Below, one piece after another: positions 6,469-14,945 of a stretch of DNA of 20,474 bases (position 1 is its first letter; every line of letters starts with the position of its first letter). The notes under the pieces were generated by a model, which was given only the letters and a program-made list of their open reading frames with translations, was not told where the DNA came from and made no database searches. Both the position numbers and the translations under genes were made by a program. This DNA comes from an uncultured Hungatella sp. Lineage in GTDB: Bacteria > Bacillota > Clostridia > Lachnospirales > Lachnospiraceae. The stretch covers positions 1 through 20,474 of the forward strand of contig CAJUFP010000095.1 of assembly GCA_910585645.1 (NCBI GenBank). Reading direction: 5' to 3'.

Positions 6469-6557
6469 GGAGTAAGGGTTTCCCTTAAACCCAAAAATCC
6501 TTATAAGAGATTGATACTCCCCTCAAAAAAAGTCCGGCACCCCCTGCCGGACTTTTT
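6469..6557 (+). ncRNA. Possible ~90-nt small RNA
   Basis: A promoter at 6434-6462 and an intrinsic terminator ending near 6557 frame a transcript of about 90 bases with no credible ORF. It starts purine-rich (AGGAGTAAGGG), holds a GGGTTT/AAACCC inverted repeat near 6476-6491, and shows a partial match between the 5' GGAGT and ACTCC near 6515-6519. I recognise no known RNA family. The terminator is also needed by the convergent wall-hydrolase gene, so its presence alone does not prove an RNA. Confidence 0.35.
6525..6557. terminator. Bidirectional intrinsic terminator
   Basis: AGTCCGGCA (6531-6539) pairs with TGCCGGACT (6545-6553) around five C residues, flanked by a run of seven A on the left and five T on the right. 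It can end the NlpC/P60 transcript on the minus strand and a plus-strand transcript from 6469. Confidence 0.9.
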
Positions 6558-6581
6558 ACTGTTTCTATGTATTCTTGTCTG

Positions 6582-7346
6582 TCAGTCACCCATCACGTTT
6601 TTGATCCTGACGGGAGTTCTGTAATTCCACGGCGAAGTCTTAATGCCTGTCCGCTCTGTGGACGCGTGAACGACTTGTCCATTGCCGATGTACACGGCCA
6701 CATGGTTCACTCTGCTGCCGTTTCCATAAAAGATCAGGTCTCCGGGCCTCATCTGGTCCGCGCTTACGTCCACCCCCTGCTGGGACTGGGCGCCGGAGCT
6801 GCGGGCGATAGACACATTGGCCCCATGGCGCATCACGTAGCTGCTAAACCCGGAACAGTCAGCCCCTGTGTGAGGGTCGCTTCCCCCGGCCACATACCTG
6901 CCTCCCACAAACTGCAGCGCGTAATCCACCAGGTTCTGCCTGCGGCTCTGGGAAATATCCTCCTGCTGCTGGGCTTTCAGGGACTCTTTAACCGATTCGG
7001 CCTCCTGGCTGTCCTCGTTGACCCCTTTCACCTCCACGCCGTCCTCTTCTGTCAGAATATAGCCTGTGTCATCTCCCACCTGGACTTCCACCCATCCGTC
7101 GCCCTGATCGGACAGAACTTCATACACATCCCCCTGGGCCGCTTCCTTCAGGGTATCCTGGGAATCAATAGAAGTGTAAACCGGATGGATCCCCGCCTCA
7201 ATGGTCACTATGTAGTCCTGCATAATGCTTCCCGGGCCTTTGGCCATCCCGTAAGACGCCCATGCCTCCATGGCCCCTCCCCAGGACAGCGCGCCGCAAA
7301 GGGCCACTGTACAAAGCTTGTATCCGATCTTTCTTTCTTTCCTCAT
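6582..7346 (-). CDS. Secreted SH3-NlpC/P60 peptidoglycan endopeptidase
   Basis: The 254-residue product has a signal peptide (basic start, hydrophobic core, likely cleavage after AWA at residue 30), a bacterial SH3-like domain (about 54-106), a Gln/Glu-rich linker and a C-terminal NlpC/P60 domain. The catalytic Cys164 is in GADCSGFSSYV and the His215 is in RVNHVAVYIGNG; His227 in VVHAS is the likely third residue. Such enzymes cut the D-gamma-Glu to diamino-acid bond in wall peptides. AAGGAG lies seven bases before the ATG at 7346, which rules out the ATG nine codons upstream. It is monocistronic, with its own consensus promoter and a terminator at 6525-6557. Confidence 0.93.
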   Translation of the reverse strand: MRKERKIGYKLCTVALCGALSWGGAMEAWASYGMAKGPGSIMQDYIVTIEAGIHPVYTSIDSQDTLKEAAQGDVYEVLSDQGDGWVEVQVGDDTGYILTEEDGVEVKGVNEDSQEAESVKESLKAQQQEDISQSRRQNLVDYALQFVGGRYVAGGSDPHTGADCSGFSSYVMRHGANVSIARSSGAQSQQGVDVSADQMRPGDLIFYGNGSRVNHVAVYIGNGQVVHASTERTGIKTSPWNYRTPVRIKNVMGD

Positions 7347-7414
7347 ATTTAAACTCCTTACCAGATATTTCAAATTTCATTATCATTTGTTACATAAATG
7401 TTAACTTTTTCATC

Positions 7415-7443
7415 ATTATATTTCATATTTATTACTTTGTCAA
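7415..7443 (-). promoter_or_regulatory. Vegetative promoter of the NlpC/P60 gene
   Basis: TTGACA (7443-7438) and TATAAT (7420-7415) are 17 bases apart on the minus strand, a perfect consensus. The predicted untranslated leader is about 60 bases and AT-rich. The -35 box starts only two bases after the terminator stem of the preceding gene. Confidence 0.9.
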
Positions 7444-7445
7444 GC

Positions 7446-7491
7446 AAAAACGGCTTCGAAACTGTTACAAAACAGTCTCGAAGCCGTTTTT
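7446..7491. terminator. Long bidirectional terminator hairpin
   Basis: Bases 7446-7459 pair perfectly with 7478-7491, then after one A-C mismatch 7461-7465 pair with 7472-7476 around a six-base loop. With A-runs on one side and T-runs on the other it can work in both directions. It ends the HAAS/DUF1700 gene transcript on the minus strand. Confidence 0.9.
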
Positions 7492-7533
7492 ACGGGAAAT
7501 ATTCGTATTAAAATTAAACATTTCGTAATAATT

Positions 7534-8049
7534 TCACCATCGTCTTTTGCTGTTGCGGATAATGGTCACGATCAGCCAAATCACAAAAAGAGGGCCGATA
7601 AACGGCATCAGCAAAGCGAAAATTCCGCCGATAATGGAAAACACCACATAGATGACCGCAAACACCACCAACAAAGTCAGCAGTTTACCATACCACTTGT
7701 CCAGACGGAACAGCCGAAACGACCTGCCCGGACCAGGACCGCTATCCATGTAAGGCCCCCGCCCATAGGAACCGGTCCCATACCCGCTGCCGCTCTCTCC
7801 GCCGCCATACTCATAGCTGCCCTGGGCCTGATATCTGCCTTCCCCGGCCCCGTCGGTGGTATCCTCAATGGTCCGGGCAATCAGCCTGGGATCCCCGATC
7901 TCCCTGATCACTTCCTCCTCTGTCCGCCCCTTTCGGACCTCCTCCCCAATATAGCTGTCATAATATCGTATATTTTCTTCCACCACCTCCGGCGGCACAT
8001 CCCCGGTCAGAGCCCGGCGCAATGTCTGAAGAAATTCCTCTTTTCTCAT
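7534..8049 (-). CDS. HAAS/DUF1700-domain membrane protein
   Basis: The 171-residue product starts with a HAAS (DUF1700) domain at 1-62, with the typical MRKEEFLQTLRRAL opening, the RYYDSYIGEE helix and the EEEVIREIGDPRLIARTI ending. A Gly/Tyr/Ser-rich linker (67-110) follows. Two hydrophobic segments (about 123-142 and 144-164) with a basic C terminus anchor it in the membrane. Family members often sit beside a PadR-type regulator and are thought to work in signalling or envelope stress; no PadR gene is present here. GGAG lies eight bases before the ATG. A weak TTTACG-17-TAAACT lies upstream at about 8111-8139, not strong enough to call. Confidence 0.85.
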   Translation of the reverse strand: MRKEEFLQTLRRALTGDVPPEVVEENIRYYDSYIGEEVRKGRTEEEVIREIGDPRLIARTIEDTTDGAGEGRYQAQGSYEYGGGESGSGYGTGSYGRGPYMDSGPGPGRSFRLFRLDKWYGKLLTLLVVFAVIYVVFSIIGGIFALLMPFIGPLFVIWLIVTIIRNSKRRW

Positions 8050-8183
8050 GCAATTCTCCCTTACTGTTCTCCCGGTTTCCCGATCTTCTCATATGACGCG
8101 CTTTAAATCACGCTTTAGTTTACCATGATTCCCCAAAGCCGTAAATGCCAACATTCTTAAATAATCATAAAGAAATGGTAAAA

Positions 8184-10121
8184 TCAGTAAATCTTCTCTT
8201 TAATCACCCCTTCCCGATACGCGTTTACCAGTTCCTTCAGATCCAGGATCTTTTCCATCAGTTCCGTTCCCAGATCCGTATCGCCAACCATAACCCGCTT
8301 TTTCATCTTCTCCACAATGGTCACTTTAGGCGTATTTTCCCTTCCCCTGCAAAAAGGCCTGTGTTCCGCCAAGGCCAAATGCCTGGAATTGTAGATCAGG
8401 GTGTACCCGGCGATCCCGGTCTTGCTCTGATACGCTTTTGACAGCCCGCCGTCAATGATATACAGCTTTCCTCCTGCCTTCACCGGCGTCTCCCCGTCCT
8501 TGATCTTCACCGGCACATGGCCGTTGATAATATGGGAATTCCTCGTGGGAAGACCAAACTCCTCCAGGATTTTGTCGCAATACTCCCTGCAAACGCTCAG
8601 CTGATAATAGGGATTCATGGTCTCCTTGTAGGTTTGCTTGTCTTCTATAAAATAATGCTCAAAAGTCGTCATCTTATCCTTGCCGTACACCGGAGATTTC
8701 TCTCCGCACCAGAGATACCACATAAAATCCCTGGCCACCGCCTTGTCCGGATTGCTCTCCGGCAGAAAATAGGCGCTCTGCACCAGCTTGTCAATCATAT
8801 CCATAAGCCCTTTTCCGCTGTAGGAAATCCCAAAAAGCTCCAAAGCGTCAAAGCTTCCGTCCTCCTTCATGGGAATACACCCGTGGTAAAGCAGGTTTTG
8901 GTTGCAGGACTTGTACATAGCCCCGTGGGAGTACAAAAACTTCACGTGCTTGTGGAGAAGCTGGCTGTGGGTAAAGGAAAGCCGCAGAGTGTGAAGCAGT
9001 TCCTCCTCCTCCTCCGTCAGCTTCAGCGGATCTTTCGGGTCCACTGTGGGAAATAACATGTCAAGCATCTCATAGGTCTTCCCGTCCACCGTGACGGTCC
9101 CCTTCTCAAAATCCACCTGCTCCAAAAGACGCCGCCCGTCCATCTGATACTCCGGGTGCCGCCGGATGATCTGCCCCTCGATCTTAAACTGCATCACCGC
9201 AACCGCCTTGTGCATCTTAGCCACCAGCCCCGGGTCCACGATATCATAAATGTTCTCGTCCAGGATATGGGGGACAAACCGGGTACAGGGGTCGTTCTTG
9301 TAAACGTTTGCCGCAAACATGGAAAGAGGCCGCAGATTGATGCCATAACCGTCCTCCAGCACATCAAAACTGTTGTAGCTGATGGCAATGCGCAGCACAT
9401 TGCAGATGCAGGCCCGGTTGCCTGTGGCTGCTCCCATCCAGGAGATGTCATGGTTGCCCCACTGGATATCCACATCGTGGAACTGCATCAGCTCATTCAT
9501 AATAAGGTCCGCCCTTGGCCCCCTGTCAAAAATATCCCCGATAATGTGCAGATTGTCTATGGTCAGGTTCTGGATCAATCGGCACAAAGCGATCAGAAAT
9601 TTATCCGCAATGTGGATGTCTATGATGGACCGGATGATCTCGCTGTAGTACACCCGCTTGTTCTCCCCCTTGTAGTCCACATGCAGAAGCTCGTCGATAA
9701 TATAGGCAAACTCCTCCGGAAGTTTTTTGCGCACTTTTGACCGGGTATATTTGGAGGACACCACCTTGCAGATCTCCACCAGTCGGTAGATATTGATCCG
9801 CTTCCACTCGTCCGTGGCTTTCCCTTCATTCTCCCATGCCCGCAGAACCTTCTCCGGATAATAGATCAGATTCGCCAGTTCCTCCTGGTCCTCCTCCGGG
9901 ATCACATAGCCAAAAGTCTCTTTGATCTTCTCCCGGATGATTCCCGAAGAGCTTCTCAGAAGATGGATGAACGCCTCATGTTCCCCGTGAAGGTCGCTGA
10001 AAAAGTATTCCGTCCCCTTTGGAAGCCCCCGTATGGCAGTCAGGTTGATAATCTCACTGGAAGCCGCCTTGACGGTGGGATACTCCCTGGCCAAAAGCTT
10101 CAGATACGCTAAATCCCTCAA
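8184..10121 (-). CDS. fbp: Class III fructose-1,6-bisphosphatase
   Basis: This gluconeogenic enzyme removes the 1-phosphate of fructose-1,6-bisphosphate to give fructose-6-phosphate in the cytoplasm. At 645 residues it has the length of the Firmicute class III type (B. subtilis Fbp), which is a metallophosphoesterase unrelated to the classical enzyme. Motifs include FSDLHGEHEAF (41-51), IIGDIFDRGPRAD (193-205) and WGNHDISWMGAATGN (221-235); NGHVPVK lies towards the C terminus. The start is a TTG at 10121, eight bases after AGGAGG; no ATG or GTG fits the family's N terminus as well. The gene stands alone between the M23 peptidase and the HAAS gene. No clear terminator was seen after it. Confidence 0.97.
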   Translation of the reverse strand: MRDLAYLKLLAREYPTVKAASSEIINLTAIRGLPKGTEYFFSDLHGEHEAFIHLLRSSSGIIREKIKETFGYVIPEEDQEELANLIYYPEKVLRAWENEGKATDEWKRINIYRLVEICKVVSSKYTRSKVRKKLPEEFAYIIDELLHVDYKGENKRVYYSEIIRSIIDIHIADKFLIALCRLIQNLTIDNLHIIGDIFDRGPRADLIMNELMQFHDVDIQWGNHDISWMGAATGNRACICNVLRIAISYNSFDVLEDGYGINLRPLSMFAANVYKNDPCTRFVPHILDENIYDIVDPGLVAKMHKAVAVMQFKIEGQIIRRHPEYQMDGRRLLEQVDFEKGTVTVDGKTYEMLDMLFPTVDPKDPLKLTEEEEELLHTLRLSFTHSQLLHKHVKFLYSHGAMYKSCNQNLLYHGCIPMKEDGSFDALELFGISYSGKGLMDMIDKLVQSAYFLPESNPDKAVARDFMWYLWCGEKSPVYGKDKMTTFEHYFIEDKQTYKETMNPYYQLSVCREYCDKILEEFGLPTRNSHIINGHVPVKIKDGETPVKAGGKLYIIDGGLSKAYQSKTGIAGYTLIYNSRHLALAEHRPFCRGRENTPKVTIVEKMKKRVMVGDTDLGTELMEKILDLKELVNAYREGVIKEKIY

Positions 10122-10234
10122 TGTACTTTCCTCCTGCTTCTCGCGTTTTTCTTACTGTTATAGTAACATAGATCAGGAAGATTCACCAGTACAGAAATGA
10201 GAACATCAGGGCAAGGGCGGTTCTGACCTTACGG

Positions 10235-11512
10235 TTATCCTGTTATATTGGAAGCTGTCTCCTCCTCTGTCTGCCCCTCTGTATCCTCTGGCATCCTCTG
10301 CTCCACCGGCCCGCCCGGTATCACCGGGTCAGCCATCTGATACACCCGGTAATACTCCTTTGTCTCCTGCTTCTTCACCGTCTCAGCCCGGTTCATGGCC
10401 AAAAACCTGGTAATCTCATAACAGTCGATCCATATCTCATTGTTCCCGTCCTTTTGTGACTCGTCAAAAATAAGCTGAATCCCGAAATGAAGGTGGGGCT
10501 CATCAATATTGTTGGTATTCTCCGTTCTGCTGTACCCTGTCCGTCCAAGATACCCGATCACATCCCCGGCCTGAACCACGCTCCCCTCCTGAAGGGACTT
10601 GTGGTAGGGGTAATTCTTCCGCAGGTGTGCATAGTAGTAGTACCGTTTCCCGTCAAAGCTGCGGATTCCCAGGCGCCACCCTCCGTACTGATTCCAGCCG
10701 ATGGCCTCCACATACCCGGATTCCACCGCGATCACCGGCGTTCCCACCTGCCCCATCATATCATGGCCCAGATGCTGCCGCTTAAACCCGTAGCTCCTGG
10801 CAGCGCCAAAATCGTCATAGTCGTTATACGGATAATTCCTGGCAATGGGCGAAAAGGCCTTCAGCCCGTACTTTGTCACCCACACCTTCCCGTCGTCCGC
10901 GCCGCCGCCTTTTGGCCTGCTCTCCTCCCCATCCCCCGGTACCGCGCCTTCGGCGCCGCCGTCAGGCCCGGCCTCCTCATTGCCGCCGCTCTCCCCCTGC
11001 TCCTCAAGGGCAAACTCCGGCGCCTCCTCTGCAGGGATCTCCACCCGAAACTCCCCCACCATGCCGCCCAGCACCGCACCGTAGGCCTCCAGATAATAGG
11101 AATAATACTTCATATCCTTTGTAATATCCTCCATCTTCTCCCCGCCTAAAACCCGGTCGGCCACAGCCTTCATATCAGCCGCCTTGTACCTGGAAAAATC
11201 CCCTCCATAGCGGGCCCCCAGATAAGCCAGCAGCTCTATCCAGTTAAGATGGATCTCTGACCGGCACGTGTCCACGTCATACCGAAACGCCTGCTGCATG
11301 GCATCCTTGGTCACCTGAAAATCCACCCATTTAATAAAATCCTTCTTTTCACTTTCCTCTTCCCCGGTTTTTCCGGACGCCTGGCCGCTTACAGCCACGC
11401 TGTCGGAAATCACCGCGCCCACAGGGGACAATAATATAAGAAATGCGGCCAAAAGGACGCATTCCAAAGATATGACCAGATTCACAAATTTCGGCGGACG
11501 ATTCTCACTCAT
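10235..11512 (-). CDS. Membrane-anchored M23 (LytM-type) peptidase
   Basis: The 425-residue product has one N-terminal hydrophobic segment (about 11-35), which places the rest outside the cell. Residues 55-155 are a mostly helical region of unknown function. A Gly/Glu-rich linker (160-208) leads to the M23 domain, with HLGHD (247-251) and HLHFG (340-344) giving the zinc ligands His247, Asp251 and His342, and YAHL (294-297) giving a catalytic His. The enzyme should be active on peptidoglycan cross-bridges or stems. A further 80 residues, rich in Pro and Glu at the end, follow the domain. In some spore formers, membrane-bound M23 proteins act in engulfment (SpoIIQ-like), but nothing here proves that role. 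Confidence 0.88.
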   Translation of the reverse strand: MSENRPPKFVNLVISLECVLLAAFLILLSPVGAVISDSVAVSGQASGKTGEEESEKKDFIKWVDFQVTKDAMQQAFRYDVDTCRSEIHLNWIELLAYLGARYGGDFSRYKAADMKAVADRVLGGEKMEDITKDMKYYSYYLEAYGAVLGGMVGEFRVEIPAEEAPEFALEEQGESGGNEEAGPDGGAEGAVPGDGEESRPKGGGADDGKVWVTKYGLKAFSPIARNYPYNDYDDFGAARSYGFKRQHLGHDMMGQVGTPVIAVESGYVEAIGWNQYGGWRLGIRSFDGKRYYYYAHLRKNYPYHKSLQEGSVVQAGDVIGYLGRTGYSRTENTNNIDEPHLHFGIQLIFDESQKDGNNEIWIDCYEITRFLAMNRAETVKKQETKEYYRVYQMADPVIPGGPVEQRMPEDTEGQTEEETASNITG

Positions 11513-11616
11513 ACTCTCTTCCCTCTTACCCTCTCTCCCAGTCAGGTCCCTTAAGACAAGGCCTTATAAGAAAAAGATATGCCGTGACATGTGAAAATAG
11601 AATCTCCCCCTTCTCC

Positions 11617-12456
11617 CTATCTCTCCACCGGAATCATCACCATCTCCTCCATATAGTTCTCATCCTGCGCCGTGGAGCAGAACCTCTGCACTGAAAAAAT
11701 ATCCCCCTCCACCCCAAACCCGTGGTCCGCGCAGATCCCCAGGGGCTTCTCCAGAATCGCCCTCACCGCGCTCTCAGGGCTGCCCAGATTCCGCTTCCGC
11801 CGCTCCCGCACATGGTAAACCAGGCACTTTTTCGGCTCAACAAGCCTGACCTCCTCATTGGAAAATATCTCCAGCCGGTCAGCCACAGCCTTCACAATCC
11901 GCAGCCCCATATGCCACCGCCCCACAGACTCCGTCCCCGGCCTGGAATCCATCCTCTCAAACCGGGAGCAGGTCTCCACCATGGGCATGTACTCATTCCA
12001 CTTAAAAGCCGCCTCATACAGCCCCTCACTGCCTGTAAACCGCCCGTCACAGGCATTCTCCACATAGTAAAAAGGCTCCGGCCTCAAAATACTCCAGTCC
12101 TCCTCCATCCTCCCCTCCGCCCCATTCTCCCTGCCGGACAGTTCATCCATATACCGGAGCATCTCCCTGTACAGCCGGTACTTCTCAGCAATCGCCTCCC
12201 GCTTCTCCTCAAACAGCGTCTCCACGTCCACCGAAGCCGTGCGGTTCAAAAGCTCCGCGATCTCCTTGCTGGTAAACCCCATATTCTGCAGCCGGATGCA
12301 CTGCACCACCAACATGGCCTGATGGAACTCATAGTACCGGTATCCCGACTCCGCCACATAAGGCTTCAGCAGCCCGTACTTCTCATGATGCTTCAAAAAC
12401 CCGGCACTTACCCCCAGGTTTTTGGCAAACTCACCGATCTTATACTGTCCGCTCAT
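11617..12456 (-). CDS. MerR-type transcriptional regulator
   Basis: The 279-residue product starts with a MerR winged helix-turn-helix: YKIGEFAKNLGVSAGFLKHHE (5-25), YGLLKP (26-31) and GYRYYEFHQ (37-45). A coiled-coil linker (about 80-110) follows, then a C-terminal ~150-residue region that resembles a GyrI-like ligand-binding fold in layout, ending in VMIPVER. That assignment is tentative. GGGAGGAA lies seven bases before the ATG at 12456; a start 34 codons upstream has no family match. It is divergent from the flavoreductase gene, separated by 315 bases, and is the obvious candidate to control it. The ligand is unknown. Confidence 0.85.
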   Translation of the reverse strand: MSGQYKIGEFAKNLGVSAGFLKHHEKYGLLKPYVAESGYRYYEFHQAMLVVQCIRLQNMGFTSKEIAELLNRTASVDVETLFEEKREAIAEKYRLYREMLRYMDELSGRENGAEGRMEEDWSILRPEPFYYVENACDGRFTGSEGLYEAAFKWNEYMPMVETCSRFERMDSRPGTESVGRWHMGLRIVKAVADRLEIFSNEEVRLVEPKKCLVYHVRERRKRNLGSPESAVRAILEKPLGICADHGFGVEGDIFSVQRFCSTAQDENYMEEMVMIPVER

Positions 12457-12576
12457 GCAAAATTCCTCCCGTCCGCCGTCCACCAGGATTCCGAATCCGG
12501 CGTACGGGCCGCCCGTCCGGCAGTCCTGTCCGCCCCTTCCGAAACCCGCTGTTTTCACAATGCCATACTGCCATTC

Positions 12577-12605
12577 ATTTTACCATATTTTTATTTCCTC
12601 TACAA
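12577..12605 (-). promoter_or_regulatory. Weak promoter for the MerR-type gene
   Basis: TTGTAG (12605-12600) and TAAAAT (12582-12577) are 17 bases apart on the minus strand. This gives a leader of about 115 bases before the ATG. The intergenic region 12457-12771 holds this promoter and the divergent one at 12666-12701; I see nothing else in it. Confidence 0.45.
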
Positions 12606-12665
12606 TCACACACTTCCTGCCTTTCCCTCTGCCTGTAAAATATTTTCGGTTTTTCGTCCCCTTTC

Positions 12666-12701
12666 TTGACTTGCGCCCTGGTTCAGGTTATATAATAACC
12701 T
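12666..12701 (+). promoter_or_regulatory. Flavoreductase promoter with operator-like dyads
   Basis: TTGACT (12666-12671) stands 19 bases from TATAAT (12691-12696). A 17-base alternative, TATATA (12689-12694), overlaps it. A 19-base spacer is characteristic of promoters activated by MerR-family regulators, and such a gene lies divergently alongside. Two dyads are visible: CCTG-GTT-CAGG (12677-12687) in the middle of the spacer and AGGTTAT-ATA-ATAACCT (12685-12701) across the -10 box. Which is a protein-binding site cannot be told from sequence. Confidence 0.55.
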
Positions 12702-12771
12702 TAAATTCTGTTTGATAATAATTAAACAGTCGGTTTTTATATCACATTACAGAATCAGGAGGATGAAAAAA

Positions 12772-14829
12772 ATGTCAGAACAATTAACCCGCCGCAGCTT
12801 TCTAAAAGGCGTAGCCGGCGTCGTAGGCGCAGCCGCCGTCAGCTCCATAGCCGGGTGCGCCGCCAAAGAAACTCCCGCCACCAGCGCAGCAGCCGAAAGC
12901 ACCACTGCCGCTGCCACAACCGCAGCCGAGACCACCGCGGCAGCCGGAAACGGGACATACATCCCCGGCACCTACACAGGCACTGCCGACGGCATCCACA
13001 GCACCATCACCGTCACCATGACCTTTGACGAAGAAAAAGTTACGGACGTGGTCCTTGACGTGTCCGGCGAAACCCCGGGCTACGGCCAGGACGCGGGAGA
13101 CGCCTTAAGGGAAGCCCTTCTGGCTGCCCAGAGCACGGACATCGACGGGGTAAGCGGCTCCACCATCACCTCCCAGGCCGTCATTGTCGCGGCCGGCAAA
13201 TGCTTTGCCCAGGCAAAAGGAGAAGCCGTTGTGGACGTGATCACCGTTGACAAGGGAAGCGAGGACGACTGGCTGGGAGCGGAGCCCAATATTGACGACG
13301 CCTCCGTCGCCGAAACCTGGGACACGGACATCCTCATCGTGGGAGCCGGAAACGGCGGCATGTGCGCAGCCGCCTACGCAGCCAAAAACGGCTTAAAATT
13401 CCGCGTGATCGAGCAGAATCCCGTGGTTCAGGACACCCGCCACTGGTACGGCGCCGTGGACAGCTCCGAAGCAAAAAAAGCCGGCGTAACCATCAACCGC
13501 AAGAAACTTCTCTCCGAGATCAGCCGCTATGCCTCCGGCAAATGCGACCAGAGAGTGGTTTCCACCTGGATCAACGAGTCCGCCGCCATGCATGACTTTG
13601 TGGCAGGCATCCTGGAAAGCGACCCGTACAACTACACCTGCGTCTTTACCGCCGGCGACGAAGCCCGCTGGCCCGAAAGCGAAGACAGCACGGACTTTAT
13701 GTTCCCGGAGCAGGAGCACACCTACCACGGCTCCGAGATTCCCCGCAACGAAGTATTCCAGCAGTACATAGAAGGCCTTGGCTACAGCGTAGATTTTAAC
13801 ACCAGCCTGGTAAAACTGGAAAAAGACGGAAACGGCCGCGTCACTGGCATTATCGCCCAGAAATCCTCCGGCGAATTTATCCGCATCAACGCGGCCAAAG
13901 GCGTTCTCTTAGCCTGCGGCGGTTATCCCGGAAACCCCTACATGATGGAGGCCTTAGACCCCCTGGGCACCAGCGTCACCACTGCCTGCAGCTTCAGCCC
14001 CAGCGACCAGGGCATGGGCATCCGGGCCGCCATGTGGGCAGGCGCCTCCCTGGACAAAGAAGCCGCGCCCATGCTGTTTGACAGAGGCCTGGTAGCTCCC
14101 GGCGTTGACGGCGGCTACGTAGAAAGCCCGTCCTCTTTCGGCGGCAAGGCATTTCCCGGCACGGTAAAGCAGTACAACCCGGGCACCCAGCCTTTCCTGA
14201 AAGTAAACCGCAAGGGCCTGCGCTTCGCAAATGAATCCAGCCCCTACAATGATATTTCCTACGCCTCCGGCAACCAGCCCGGGCGCGTGTACGCGCAGAT
14301 TCACGACGCCAACTACATGGAGGACATCAAGCGGTTCCACACCATCGGCTGCTCCGCCATGGCCCGCAATGTTCCCGGCATGATGGAGGGACAGATCGCC
14401 CAGTATGTAGAAGAGGGCCTGATCTTCCAGGCCGACACCTTAGAGGAGCTGGCCGACAAGCTGGGCTTTGACGCCGACGCCAAAGCCAACTTCCTGGCAA
14501 CCGTGGAGCGCTACAACGAACTGTACGACAAGCAGAGCGACGACGACTTCGGGAAAATGGCTCCCCGCTTAAGCGCCATCCGCCAGGCGCCCTTCTACGG
14601 CTGCTGGCTGGGTGCGTCCCTCCTCACCACGGAGCAGGGCATTGCCATCAACGAGAACACACAGGCTCTGGACGAGGAGCGCAATCCCATTGAAGGGCTG
14701 TATGTCACCGGAGATATGTCCGGCAGCTTCTTTGCCAACAACTATCCCTGCCTGATGCCAGGCATTGCATGCGGACGTACTCTCACCTTTGCCATTAAGG
14801 CCGTTAAGCAGATGGGCGGACTGGAGTAA
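12772..14829 (+). CDS. Tat-exported, lipid-anchored FMN/FAD flavoreductase of unknown substrate
   Basis: The 685-residue product has a twin-arginine signal (TRRSFLKG, 6-13) and a lipobox ending in Cys29, so it should be exported folded and anchored outside. An Ala/Thr linker (30-58) leads to an FMN-binding domain (62-150) with DGVSGSTIT (125-133), the motif on which ApbE-type transferases attach FMN to Thr131. From 185 a fumarate-reductase-type FAD domain follows, with DILIVGAGNGGMCAA (186-200), VNRKGLRFANESS (478-490) and GLYVTGDMSG (642-651). The layout matches extracellular reductases used by gut bacteria for anaerobic respiration on organic acceptors. The catalytic residues of true fumarate reductases seem absent. 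AGGAGG lies nine bases before the ATG at 12772; an earlier ATG at 12763 abuts the AGGAGG and has no spacing. No apbE or electron-donor gene lies in the window. Confidence 0.9.
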   Translation: MSEQLTRRSFLKGVAGVVGAAAVSSIAGCAAKETPATSAAAESTTAAATTAAETTAAAGNGTYIPGTYTGTADGIHSTITVTMTFDEEKVTDVVLDVSGETPGYGQDAGDALREALLAAQSTDIDGVSGSTITSQAVIVAAGKCFAQAKGEAVVDVITVDKGSEDDWLGAEPNIDDASVAETWDTDILIVGAGNGGMCAAAYAAKNGLKFRVIEQNPVVQDTRHWYGAVDSSEAKKAGVTINRKKLLSEISRYASGKCDQRVVSTWINESAAMHDFVAGILESDPYNYTCVFTAGDEARWPESEDSTDFMFPEQEHTYHGSEIPRNEVFQQYIEGLGYSVDFNTSLVKLEKDGNGRVTGIIAQKSSGEFIRINAAKGVLLACGGYPGNPYMMEALDPLGTSVTTACSFSPSDQGMGIRAAMWAGASLDKEAAPMLFDRGLVAPGVDGGYVESPSSFGGKAFPGTVKQYNPGTQPFLKVNRKGLRFANESSPYNDISYASGNQPGRVYAQIHDANYMEDIKRFHTIGCSAMARNVPGMMEGQIAQYVEEGLIFQADTLEELADKLGFDADAKANFLATVERYNELYDKQSDDDFGKMAPRLSAIRQAPFYGCWLGASLLTTEQGIAINENTQALDEERNPIEGLYVTGDMSGSFFANNYPCLMPGIACGRTLTFAIKAVKQMGGLE

Positions 14830-14945
14830 TCCTGCTATCAAAGGCAGCCTCAGACCCAAGAAGCCGCCTCCTTCCAGGATTCAGAATAGCCAAACGCTGC
14901 CAAGAGCCCCAAAACCAGGTCTCTTCTCCACGGCATTTGTTACTG

